From NCBI GenBank assembly GCA_900095095.1, contig FMBT01000056.1, forward strand, positions 1 to 34,942: 34,942 bases of DNA, given 5' to 3'. Of the stretch, positions 1-9,475 are shown one piece after another; the first letter of the stretch is position 1; every line of letters begins with the position of its first letter. The translations under genes and the position numbers were made by a program. Source of the DNA: Fragilariopsis cylindrus CCMP1102 (taxonomy: Eukaryota > Bacillariophyta > Bacillariophyceae > Bacillariales > Bacillariaceae). The notes beneath the pieces were generated by a model. It ran no database searches, was not told the origin of the DNA, and saw only the letters and a list, made by a program, of their open reading frames with translations.

Positions 1-89
1 GAAAGAACAAAAAGTCCATTAGAGTGTGTGAGAGACAAATTTACTAGATAATGAGGAGAGAATGAATAACAAACAGAATCGAATACGAT

Positions 90-114
90 CAAATCAAATC
101 AAATCAAATCAAAT
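90..114. repeat. AAATC pentanucleotide microsatellite
   Basis: About five tandem copies of AAATC, followed by degenerate GAATC units. It lies just outside the 3' end of the first gene. A small plus-strand ORF running through it has only repeat-driven composition and is not called. Confidence 0.8.
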
Positions 115-171
115 CGAATCGACTTATCGAAAAGTTGACAGTGTACGAAAAACCAACAATAAGATAACACA

Positions 172-1089
172 TTACAATACCATACAATATGAGGTAATAC
201 GTACCCAATTCGGATTCGCCTGTAAAAAACTATCAACATCATTATGATGACAATTTACAATGCAGCCTTGAAATTCACGTAAACATTTATTGTATCGTCT
301 CATATCACGAAATCTTGCTAAATTTGTATTAAAATTTTGGGTAATAATATCATAACAACTTTCTTCCTCCTCCTGCTTCTTCTTCTTGTTATCTTCCTTT
401 TTACTATGACTACTATTAGTAAAATCTTTACGTTTTACTATACCATTATCTGCAGTAAAGTTATATGCATGTAACGATGCAATCTCGTGCATTAATCGTA
501 ATAAAACTGTCACCATTGGACGTCCTGTTTGTAATTTATTACGAAATTCATCATTTAAATCTGTACGGAATCGTATATATACGCTTTTTCCTTTTGGTAA
601 TTTATATGAAAATTGTAATAATTTAATCTCTGATACAATATACATCGGTGTTGATTGAGTAATTAAACCAGTTAATAATTCAGATATTCTATCAATGGAT
701 AATACCGTACCCGTTGTGTGTGTGTTACGGTATCTCTCTTCTTCATTTTTAGTAATCTTAAATGCATCATAATTACTTGGTGCATCATCATGACATGCAC
801 GATGATAATGACGTTGTCGTAATGATAATTCTGTTGTACCTGCTGCTGCTGCTGCTGCTGATGCCGATGATGGCATTGACATTGGCATTGCTGTTGATGT
901 GTCGCCTATACCATAATCGAAATTTAAAGCTACTATTACATTCTCTTTAATTGTGTTTAATTTATAATCCTGTTGTAGGAGAACTAAATTCAAACAATTT
1001 TTTATACCATTCTTTTCATCAGATGTAGCTGATGATGAATCAATTACTTTAAAAAGTTCTTGTACGGGATCGGACGACACGGAATTCAT
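172..1089 (-). CDS. Hypothetical protein, possibly incomplete at its 3' end
   Basis: I do not recognise the family. The frame is open up to position 1305, but the Met at 1089 (MNSVSSDPVQELFKV) is preferred. The residues upstream of it include a run of six lysines and look like translated leader. From this start the protein is about 305 aa. It has a short poly-Ala tract (GCA/GCT repeat, complement around 840-862), a basic-acidic low-complexity stretch near 360-410 (KKEDNKKKKQEEEE), and two ordered-looking blocks. The blocks are around 560-700 (LLQFSYKLPKGKSVYIRFRT) and 200-345 (ITQNFNTNLARFRDMRRYNK). There is no signal peptide or membrane span. After NPNW at about 212 the minus strand reads GTACGT, a good splice donor. 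The last nine codons may therefore be intron, and the true C-terminus may lie beyond the left edge. No function is assigned. Confidence 0.6.
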   Translation of the reverse strand: MNSVSSDPVQELFKVIDSSSATSDEKNGIKNCLNLVLLQQDYKLNTIKENVIVALNFDYGIGDTSTAMPMSMPSSASAAAAAAGTTELSLRQRHYHRACHDDAPSNYDAFKITKNEEERYRNTHTTGTVLSIDRISELLTGLITQSTPMYIVSEIKLLQFSYKLPKGKSVYIRFRTDLNDEFRNKLQTGRPMVTVLLRLMHEIASLHAYNFTADNGIVKRKDFTNSSHSKKEDNKKKKQEEEESCYDIITQNFNTNLARFRDMRRYNKCLREFQGCIVNCHHNDVDSFLQANPNWVRITSYCMVL

Positions 1090-2511
1090 ATTTGTTTCTT
1101 TAATCTTCTTCTTCTTCTTCTTGTTGTCGGGCGTTCCTCTGGTACTTTTGATGGTGAAAGTAAGACTTGGAACGTTGGGGGCAATAGATATTATTTTTGT
1201 GATAAATCGTAGAAATTTTCGGTAGTTCCGTCCTTCCTTTATTCGTGGATCAGAGAGATTTAAAAACAACTGGGTTTGTTTTATTGGTGTGTGTAAGAAA
1301 CACAATTAAGAGATGATAACTTCGGGTTCTTGCTTAATAGAGCTAGAAATAAGTGTGAACGTGTTGGGGGGTGACGGAGATTACACGTTTGGTGTCAAGG
1401 ATGCGAATTGTTAGATCGAGAGAAATAGATTTTTTTGTCTCGTTGTGAATAACACAGGGAGAGACTACACTGTAGCTACTGTACACCTGTTGAATGAGAT
1501 ATCAAATTAAAGACTTACCGTATAGTACTCGAAACAGAAGAGGATACCGATAGTAGGAACAAAACAAACTTTTTTCTTGGTCCGGCACTTGGTATTGAAT
1601 CTTGGATCGTGATTCGGTGCTACACTCGGAACAAGCCTTGGAACGCTTCTTTTTTTATTTTTCTATCTTTAGGTATACGAAGTGTGGGTGTGTGTGTTTG
1701 TGTGTTCATCCAGTATCTACAGAAGGATTGCGTTTGGTCTCTTTCGGTTTTAAGATAGAGGGTGTCGATCGAGGTTGTTGTTGTTGTGATGTGACACATG
1801 TGCGTTGGGAGGTAAAAATGAGAAAATTGAAGAAAAAAAATCACAAACAACGCACTGTTTGTTCCAGCTGATTGAGAATTCTTGTGCAGTATTTGTAAGA
1901 AGAAGTCTCAAAAATTAATTGTGCGTTCGACACGCGTTGAGATTTATTAACGTGCGCGATTAAGAAACACATTTTTTTTAAATGCAATTGCACATGAAGT
2001 AGTACTGTACATACTACTTCGTAAGTAGTACAGTTGCGAACCCAATCAAATAGCGACAATCTTGGCCTTAAATTCCCCCGTGTTGGATCAAAGAAAACAA
2101 TTAGGTGTTACTACAGCTATACCGTAACACTACTAGTACGTAATAAATGTTCACGCCTAAAACTAAAGATTATTTTTTGATCCTTTTTACCTAGACAGAA
2201 TGTCATCTTTTGATCATTATTTTACCTTACCTACACCAAAAAATGCGAATCAGAATTCCGATACTCTACAGCTTTTTGTATAGAAAAAGTCCCACTAATT
2301 AAATTTGGTGGACCGTTAACAATACATTTTAATAAATGATGATGATGACCTAGACGTGATTAACAATTAAACCGAGCAGTTTTGTAAAAGATTTCCGTCG
2401 CGCAAAGAGACATAAAAGGACGAAGTACTGTACATTGTATGGGATCCAGTTTATTTTATTAATACGGTAAGTTAGTGCTTATGGTATTTTAATAGAAATA
2501 ATTTTTGTTCT
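1090..2511. other. Spacer between two minus-strand genes
   Basis: AT-rich spacer that should contain the promoter of the hypothetical gene at 172-1089 and the 3' end of the HA-repeat gene. Small ORFs at 1602-2059 on both strands have no recognisable content. A cluster of overlapping inverted repeats lies at 1996-2033 (separate entry). No RNA gene was seen. Confidence 0.5.
1996..2033. repeat. Overlapping inverted repeats (bistable hairpin)
   Basis: GAAGTAGTA (1996-2004) is exactly complementary to TACTACTTC (2012-2020), with a 7 nt loop containing CTGTACA. A third arm, AAGTAGTA (2023-2030), can pair with the same TACTACTT over a very short loop. Two mutually exclusive hairpins are therefore possible. 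Function unknown. Confidence 0.6.
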
Positions 2512-4614
2512 TTATTCATTCCTCTGTGCGAAAAAGCGATAATAATCGGTATCTAGATCTAAATCTGAATTAGAATTTGATGATGAAGACGATATCAACA
2601 GAGATGATGATCTTTTCGCATTCGATCTCCGATTTCGGAGTACCCATTGAAAACCAAGTTTATTTAATGAATTTACTTTATATGTTGTCATGGAACACTT
2701 TTTGTTTGCCATAAAAAGTTTGTAATAAACTCGTTGATGTGCAACCCACGTACCAAGTTCTTTATTTTTACTATACATACCCGGAACTTTTGCATTACCA
2801 TGCTCATGAACATAATCTGCAAGTTGTTGTCGACGGTCCTCCCAGGACAGTGTAGGAAGTTGACATTGAAATCCTAATTCATCTAATGAATTACATCTTT
2901 CTTCAGTTATATAACTTCTTTTATTTGCCTTGAAAAGTTTGTATTGTTTCCTCTGGGTAAAAACCCAATTTGCAAGTGGTTGATTCTTAGAATAAATTTT
3001 TGGAACGTGTGCATCACCATTTTGACGTAAATACTTAGCAAGCTGTTCTCGACGGTCCTCCCACGATACTGTTTCGGTACCACGTGGGTGCCATTGAAAA
3101 CCAATTCTATTCAATAATTCAATTCTTTCGTATGTAATAGAACTCCTTTCATTTGACCTGAAATGTTTGTACTGTGTCCTTTGAGTACTCACCCATGTGC
3201 CAAGTGCTTGAGATGTAGTAGACTTTTTTGGAACATTTGTATCTCCATTATGCTGACGTGCATATTCCGATAATTCATGATACCGGTCATTCCACAGCGT
3301 AGTATTTCTTTCTCCCACTTTATACGATCTCGATGATATGCGTCGTATAGGAGTAGTAGTAAAATATGGTAATGATGCATTATTCATAATTTTACCGTCC
3401 ACTACGATACGGATCCGTTTCGTTGTCATCGTCGTTCTTGATTTTTTATATAATAATCCAGGAGTAAAATCATGATCTGTTGTATATGGCAATGATCCAT
3501 CATCCATAATTTTACCGTCCATTACGATACGAATCCATCTCGTCCGCGTCCGCGTCTTCGTTGATTCTTCATTACCATAACATTCGGCAGCAGAAGAATG
3601 ATGAACGAGAGGCGGTTGATGGTGATTATTTGTCATCATTCTTCTTCTCTTTTTTGTTATACATTGATCCATCATCATTACTCGTTCAGCATCAGCTTCA
3701 TTGTCATCGTCGTCACTACTAGAATCAGAATCAGAATCAGAATCGGAATCACTATTTTCATCATCGTCATCGTTACTAGAATCGTCACCAGAATCGGAAT
3801 CGGAATCTTCATTAGAATCGGAATCGGAATCGTCATTAGAATCGGAATCGTCGTTAGGATCGTCATTAGAATCGTCATTAGAATCGTCATTAGAATCGTC
3901 ATTAGAATCGTCATTAGAATCGTCATTAGAATCAGTTCCATGATCATCAGCATTAACATCGAAGGTACCATAACGCTTCTTCTTGTTAGTAGTGTTTGGT
4001 GGTAGTATATATATATTCTTATTCTTATTATTTTCCTTCTTGACATTCCGATTAATACTTCGGAGACGAAGATCAATTCCGGTGGCGGCAAAGCCAGAGG
4101 CTGCGACAGCGGTAGATAATGATGATGATAATGACGAGACCATCGTCGGTATCAAATAATAATCTTCTGCTACTGCAATATCAGCTGATCTTATTCTTCG
4201 TTGTGTTTGTTGTAGTTCTCTTCCTCCTCCTCCTCCTCCTCCTCCTCCCTCTTCTTCATCAACGTCAAAGTCATTATTAGTACCGTCAACGTCAACGTCA
4301 ACGTCAACGTCAACGTCAACGTCACCATCGACTGGTTCATCAACAAGGTTAACTGATGATCTTAAAACTGATTCTTCGTTTCCTGTACTTTCCCATCGGA
4401 TACGTATTGTTTTTATATTAGAAGATAAATTAGATAATAATTTATTACTATTACTATTCATTGCTTCAAATTCCTCCAAGACAATACGATCAACAAGAAT
4501 CGCTAAGTGATATGTATTAACCCAAACATAGATAATAGGAGTAGTAGGTTGCTGCCGTCGTCGTCGTGGTATGGACGAATCATTGTTTACACGTTTTACC
4601 ATCGTCGCGTCCAT
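2512..4614 (-). CDS. Helicase-associated (HA) domain protein with three HA repeats
   Basis: A 700 aa intact ORF. Residues about 437-505, 516-585 and 589-657 are three tandem HA domains with the family pattern: W-x-DR-x-x-x-L ... G-[DN]-[AT]-x-VP near the start, L-[GA]-x-WV-x-x-QR-x-x-[YK]K in the middle and L-x-x-[IL]-GF-[QW] at the end. In this family they are small helical modules thought to bind nucleic acid. Free-standing HA proteins are common in diatoms, and no helicase ATPase motif is present here. The first 430 residues are low complexity: a VD repeat from (GTCAAC)6 at 4285-4320, poly-Gly, an SNDD minisatellite at 3849-3932 and further Asp/Ser runs. A short module, RIVxDGKIMxxxSLPY, occurs twice (complement about 3365-3420 and 3485-3540). 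Predicted to be nuclear; targets unknown. Start at the first Met, MDATMVKRV. Confidence 0.85.
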   Translation of the reverse strand: MDATMVKRVNNDSSIPRRRRQQPTTPIIYVWVNTYHLAILVDRIVLEEFEAMNSNSNKLLSNLSSNIKTIRIRWESTGNEESVLRSSVNLVDEPVDGDVDVDVDVDVDVDGTNNDFDVDEEEGGGGGGGGGRELQQTQRRIRSADIAVAEDYYLIPTMVSSLSSSLSTAVAASGFAATGIDLRLRSINRNVKKENNKNKNIYILPPNTTNKKKRYGTFDVNADDHGTDSNDDSNDDSNDDSNDDSNDDSNDDPNDDSDSNDDSDSDSNEDSDSDSGDDSSNDDDDENSDSDSDSDSDSSSDDDDNEADAERVMMMDQCITKKRRRMMTNNHHQPPLVHHSSAAECYGNEESTKTRTRTRWIRIVMDGKIMDDGSLPYTTDHDFTPGLLYKKSRTTMTTKRIRIVVDGKIMNNASLPYFTTTPIRRISSRSYKVGERNTTLWNDRYHELSEYARQHNGDTNVPKKSTTSQALGTWVSTQRTQYKHFRSNERSSITYERIELLNRIGFQWHPRGTETVSWEDRREQLAKYLRQNGDAHVPKIYSKNQPLANWVFTQRKQYKLFKANKRSYITEERCNSLDELGFQCQLPTLSWEDRRQQLADYVHEHGNAKVPGMYSKNKELGTWVAHQRVYYKLFMANKKCSMTTYKVNSLNKLGFQWVLRNRRSNAKRSSSLLISSSSSNSNSDLDLDTDYYRFFAQRNE
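3849..3932. repeat. 12 bp coding minisatellite (SNDD units)
   Basis: Seven tandem 12 bp units, six of them identical (CGTCATTAGAAT), plus a diverged first unit. On the minus strand it encodes repeated Ser-Asn-Asp-Asp within the HA-repeat protein. The 12 bp period keeps the reading frame, so copy number can change without breaking the gene. Confidence 0.9.
4285..4320. repeat. GTCAAC hexanucleotide repeat
   Basis: Six perfect copies of GTCAAC, read on the minus strand as alternating Val-Asp (VDVDVD) in the N-terminal part of the HA-repeat protein. Confidence 0.9.
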
Positions 4615-5013
4615 AGTGGTACTATATTGCTACTTGTACAAGTATTGAATATTATTGAGTACAGTAGTTGTTGTTTTGCTGTCGTCGTCGTCGTTCGGTA
4701 TAGAATCAACTAGATTGAATTGAACAATCTTGTACGTCAATATTCTTGTACTGTGCCTCTGTTCAACAGAGAAGTATGTACATGCATGCAGTCATTTACT
4801 TCCGTTCGTACGACATGTAAGTTATTGTTTTAAGAAAGATATGATACAATTTTTTAGTTCTTGCTTTAACACATGATTATTGCATGCTTCTTGCTAGAGA
4901 AAAACTAACATTTATCAGAATGTGACAATTGTTCCACATAAAAAATGGCGCGCTCTCGATTCGGGGGACGTCTGTCCGTATGATAGCAGTGCGACTCTTG
5001 ACACAATGAACTG
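4615..5013. other. Spacer, promoter side of the HA-repeat gene
   Basis: AT-rich and without a convincing ORF. It contains several GTAC/CTGTAC-type words (around 4663, 4745 and 4775), which recur in spacers throughout the window. No RNA gene was seen. Confidence 0.4.
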
Positions 5014-5640
5014 TTGTTGCTGAGCATGAAAACAAATTTGTGCGCGCCTCTCTACGGACAAGAGATCCATTTTGATTGCTTGATTGCTTTTTACAGGCTA
5101 CGGTATGACATGAAAAATATTTTTGGAATTAACTTTATGGCAAAAAAAAGAATGGCGACAACTAAATCGTCGAATATAAATTGGTCATTATGTTCGTGAC
5201 AAGATTTGGAAAGTATCAAAGATCAAGTGGTCAAAGCAATTGCTGAACGTGAATCAGAATCATCTTTGGAATCGATTCAGCGTCTAACCAAAGGTATTCA
5301 AACCGAATGCAATTCCCTTGCAGGTGATTCGAGCACTTATCGAGAAGTACACATACTTGAAAGATAAATCGCAGAAGCAATCAAATCGATTGACGACGTC
5401 AATATCGATGTCGATCAGCGATGGACATTGGCAATTGGATTCTCAAATCTTATTTGTTCGATGATTCATGTTGCAGATGGAATGTATGGTAAGCTAGTCA
5501 ATGGTAGTGCAGGCAAATTTTGTCCTGATACAGTATGGCTTCTCGAAGATACATTATGGAAAGATTTAGTCAAGTCAACTCTCGAATGTGGAACCCGTCC
5601 TTCAGAAGACGAGTTGTATGATGTGGTGTCGTGTCGTGTC
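5014..5640 (+). pseudogene. Unknown gene broken by two in-frame stops
   Basis: One frame reads as continuous, coding-like protein from about 5014 to 5640, apart from TGA at 5197-5199 and TAA at 5365-5367. Between the stops it reads QDLESIKDQVVKAIAERESE... After the TAA, in the same frame, it continues IAEAIKSIDDVNIDVDQRW and ends near SEDELYDVV. The composition is not repetitive and contains W, C and M, which suggests formerly coding DNA. Because the stops fall inside an otherwise unshifted frame, nonsense substitution explains them better than base-count errors. The sequence after about 5640 loses coding character (GTGTCGTGTCGTGTCG repeat). I do not recognise the family. A short intact gene starting near ATG 5428 (133 codons to 5829) is the alternative. 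Confidence 0.45.
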
Positions 5641-6030
5641 GGGAAGCAGTGCTTACGTATACAGCATCTATACTGTATATTCTTTCATCTCATGATCGAT
5701 TCGATTCGATTCAATTCTGAGTTCGATCCGCCGTCAGAACACCGTCAACATTACCTACTGCACAGGAGAAGCATGACAAAAACAACAAGAAAGAAAGGAC
5801 GATGCATTGTAAAACCAACTGCGGAATGATAAATATAATAATAATGGCATGAGCATGAGCATGCTGGTATCGGTGATAGACGCAGCAGCATTGCATAGCC
5901 AATGATTGCGGAAATGATGGTGCTGTTCGTCTCGTATTACTAATATTTTCTACATGGGTATAATACATTTCGGTGTTAGTTATTTGATGATTCGTCGTAG
6001 CAGCAACAGTGGCAGACAAGAAGAATAATT

Positions 6031-6664
6031 GTGCATCGATTGGATTTGAGGAAGGCAGAGGTAATGATAAACATCGCGATAAATCATTTTTGGCATCATC
6101 AAAATCAAGCGACAGATAATAATAGTTTCAGCTGCGACGACAACAACAATGGTAGAAGAAACTTTTCTGGTAATGAAACACGCATACCACTACTGCTTCC
6201 CATTCTTGGTCGTTTTGGCAACCACCACCGCCACCACCGCCACCACCGCAATCCTTGTTATGTTGAATATTCAAATTGAATACAATTTCATTGGTATAAC
6301 AGAACGATTTGACGTATCAATGGTCGTATTACGAATGTCAGAATCTCAGATAACGGTAATGGTGTTACAATGGGTGATACAGTATATAATTATATTTTTA
6401 AACCAGCTGGTGGGTACGATGACGGTCTTGGAGTAGGAGGTTGTCACAAAATACAAAAATCATTCATAACTGATCCAATGAAAGAATATTTTTCTTCATC
6501 TATATTGCTACACCCACCAGCAACAGCAACAACAGCAACAATGGTAGCAGCAACAACGACGATCAACATCTTATTCCACACGGAAGGATCGTTTTAAATG
6601 GGACCATGCATTATGGGAAGCAGAAGCCAATCGATCATCGGATCATACTATTGATAATGCATAA
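6031..6664 (+). pseudogene. Sulfotransferase remnant, several frameshifts
   Basis: The C-terminal half of a membrane/Golgi-type sulfotransferase can be read only by changing frame. Frame 1 gives CYVEYS (about 6256-6273). Frame 2 gives YNFIGITERFDVSMVVLRM (about 6282-6339), which closely fits the 'FIGVTERxDESLVVL' block of this family. Frame 1 again gives FKPAGGYDDG and GGCHKIQKSFITDPMKEYF (about 6397-6490). Frame 2 then gives DRFKWDHALWEAEANRS and ends at TAA 6662-6664. At least three shifts are needed, one of them across an ACA/GCA repeat (6518-6560). The 5' part before 6240 is poorly preserved and I could not find the PAPS-binding loop. It is probably a decayed gene. A live gene damaged by assembly indels is the alternative. 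Confidence 0.6.
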
Positions 6665-7084
6665 GGTGGGCGTACCAAGTTCAATAAATAACTCTTTATC
6701 TATAACACTGCAATGGAAAAAGTTAAAACTCATGTGCACCTGAAGTAATATATCATGAAATACAGAGATAGATGGCATGCACATATCAGAAGATAAAACT
6801 AATTGCCTGTTCACTGATGCTGCTTCTGCTTATGGATGTATAGACAAAATTGCTACAAAATTACACTCATACAATTCATATAGATAAAATTAGTAAATAA
6901 TATCAAAAATAAAATAACTCTTTATAATACATCAACTTCCCGCTCCCCTAGTTAGCTTCCTTTTTTAGTCCCAGCATGACAAAAACAAATTTTATAGATG
7001 ATAATTGCATCTCACACTGTGTATATTTATTGTTGTGTTTTGTGTTTTGTACATTCAATTTGTTCATGAATAAAATGAATGGGC
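6665..7084. other. AT-rich spacer
   Basis: Very AT-rich, no ORF of note and no RNA gene seen. It separates the pseudogene cluster from the compositionally different tract that starts around 7085. Confidence 0.4.
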
Positions 7085-8365
7085 TATAGTTTTTATATTC
7101 TGTGGTGCAACTGGGGGGCCATGTGTGAGTGTGTTAGCAGCCACTGTACAATCAAATTTTCATCTGGAACACCACAATGATAAATTGCTGTTGCTGCTGG
7201 TGGTGGTGGATACCTGGACCGGACTTTGGGGTGCTAGGTATGTGTCTTCACACTGGAAGGTGGTAAAGGGTGTGATACAGCCTAGGACATGGGAAAATGG
7301 CCCATTTGGGGGGGGGGGGGGTATGTGACCTAGTAAACACTCAAAAAGATGAATTGTCCCAAAGTAAGCACATGGGGTTGACCATATACACCAAAGGGAA
7401 TATAAACTTGGCGAGCTATGGGCAGGACCATGCTGATGTGGGTGCTAAAGGGGAAACCTGTTTTGGGGCCTAAATGACCCTTTTGGGGGCTTAGCACACC
7501 CTGACACCTTCCTAACCTCCCTACAGCCCTAAGCAATAGTTGGACCTTGTACCCATAGGTATAATGTTGAGCTCCATATAATCTTTCAAGGTTATTAGGT
7601 CTGTATTGATGGTGCATCACGGCCTTGATTACACGCACTTGGCACTTAGAGAAATTGTGTGTTTTAATAGAGGTGGTTTTGACCCGTGACACCCCAAATA
7701 TATGTATGTTACCTAAAGCAATGATATAATCCAAAACCTTTATGAATTAGGTTGATGCCTAGCATTTTATTGGGACTCAGCATACCTGGTATGGGGTGGT
7801 AGCATCTCAAATATTTTTGCAACTGTGCATTTTGGGCCATTTTATGTCTATTCTATTGTTCCCGCCCCACTACACCACCAATATGGCAAATTGTTCCAAG
7901 CATTGTTGGTGTATTTTGACCATATGCATATATGGAAGGTATCTGGGTGTTCAAACCATGGTCCATTCTTTTTTTGATGTTTGCAGCCTATTTCTGAATG
8001 GTACTTTTGGGCATGGAAATATGACATGTTGGCCAAATGCAATGTTTGTGTTCTGGAGGCAAGAATAAGGTAAGTATGAGGGATCATGACCCTTGGTTCA
8101 TCCCCTATGGGTATGAGATGGATGACTGGGTGGTATTTTGGTGCACCATGCTGGTTCTAGAACCTAAGGAGAAGTTATTCATCTTATTATTCACCTAAGA
8201 GAAGTTATTCATCTATCATTATACAAACTCCACTGGAGAATTTGTGGAAAAATGATACCAATCAGAATTACTTTAGTCAAGTGATGATGAACCACCAGGG
8301 ATGGTAGGAGGGAAACATTGAATCTGTCTAGTACTGTTGATAAACCATTATGTTTCATACCACCT
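7085..8365. other. Non-genic tract of distinct composition, transposon-like
   Basis: This stretch is richer in G and T words (TGGTGG, GGGGCC, TTTTGGG) and lacks the trinucleotide repeats typical of the rest of the window. It carries a run of 14 G at 7308-7321 and a two-copy ~31 bp direct repeat at 8163-8216 (CCTAAGRGAAGTTATTCATC). ORFs of 134 codons (complement 7330-7734) and 90 codons (7796-8068) are present but I cannot assign either. It runs directly into the 184 bp tandem array. The tract looks like an inserted or repetitive element, though no terminal repeats or transposase/integrase motifs could be identified. Confidence 0.4.
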
Positions 8366-9475
8366 ACATCTGAATCTCTTGTTCACCTAGTTGTTTTTTG
8401 TGCCTATCACAACAGCAAAACAATTTTATTCCTCAACCACATGAACAGAAAGTTGTAGGAGGCAAACACAATGTTCTACTACACTATGTGGATGTTTGTG
8501 CACCCAACTATTTGGTGTTGTCCTCTGCAACCCTTTAAATGAGATATTTTGTGGTTCATTTTGACAAAAATCTTGTTATTTTGTGCCTACCACAACAGCA
8601 AAATGAATTTATTCCAGCAACCAAGGAACAAAAAGTGTGGAGGGAAACAAATGTTCTAGTACGCTATGTGGATGCTAGTGCACCTGACTCATCTGGTGTT
8701 GTCCTCTGCAACCCTTTCAAATGAGATATTTTGTGGTTCATTTTGATCAAAAATCTTGTTATTTGTGTGCCTACCACAAGCAAAACGAATTTTATTCCTG
8801 CAACCACAGGAACAAAAAGTTGTAGGAGGCAACACAATGTTCTAATACACTATGTGGATGTTTGTACACCTGACCATCTGATTTGTCCTGCTGCAACCCT
8901 TTCAAATGAGATATTTTGTGGTTCATTTTGATCAAAAATCTTGTTATTTGTGTGCATACCACATTAGCAAAACGAATTTTATTCCTGCAACCACATGAAC
9001 AAAAAGTTGTAGGAGGCAAACACAATGTTCTATACACTATTGGATGCAGTGCACCCGATCCATCTGGTGTTGTCCTCTGAACCCTTTCAAATGAGATATT
9101 TTGTGGTTCATTTTGATCAAAAATCTTGTTATTTGTGTGCCTACCACTTAGCAAAACAATTTTATTCCTGCAACCAAGGAACAAAAAAGTTGTAGGAGGC
9201 AAACACAATGTTCTAGTACACTATGTGATGTTGTGCACCTGACCCATCATGTTGTCCTTTGCAACACTTTCAAATGAGATATTTTGTGGTTCATTTTGAT
9301 CAAAAATCTTGTTATTTGTGTGCCTACCACATTAGCAAAACAATTTTATTCTGCAACCACAGGAACAAAAAAGTTGTGGAGGCAAACACAATGTTCTAAT
9401 ACACTATGTGATGTTTGTGCACCTGACCCATCAATGTTGTCCTTTGCAACACTTTCAAATGAGATATTTTGTTGT
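8366..9475. repeat. Tandem array of ~184 bp satellite-like units, about 6 copies
   Basis: The landmark AAATGAGATATTTTGT recurs at 8537, 8719, 8904, 9089, 9272 and 9457, giving periods of 182, 185, 185, 183 and 185 bp. Each unit also contains CTTGTTATTTGTGTGCCTA, AGCAAAAC-AATTTTATTC, AAAGTTGTAGGAGGCAAACA and CACTATGTGGATGTTTGTGC. A degenerate leading part precedes 8537. The copies differ by substitutions and single-base indels, and unit length is not fixed to a multiple of three. The short ORFs within units are therefore not conserved coding sequence. Confidence 0.9.

Noticed and set aside
3598-4091. Long ORFs rich in Ile/Arg, Met/Thr/Leu or Ser/Glu in other frames of the HA gene
   Set aside because: They are alternate-frame readings of the SNDD minisatellite and Asp/Ser runs; the HA frame carries the recognisable domains.
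7330-7734. 134-codon minus-strand ORF
   Set aside because: Reasonably protein-like, but no recognised domain, no continuation in neighbouring frames, and it lies in the repeat-associated tract with a poly-G run beside it.
7796-8068. Short resemblance to a Ty1/copia reverse transcriptase block (FFDVCSLFLNGTF in a 90-codon ORF)
   Set aside because: Only about a dozen residues resemble the 'DVxxAFLxG' block. No preceding or following RT motif, integrase or RNase H was found nearby, so the match may be chance.
8366-9475. Regularly spaced repeats considered as a CRISPR-like array
   Set aside because: The entire ~184 bp unit is repeated, without short repeats separated by unique spacers, and the genome is eukaryotic.
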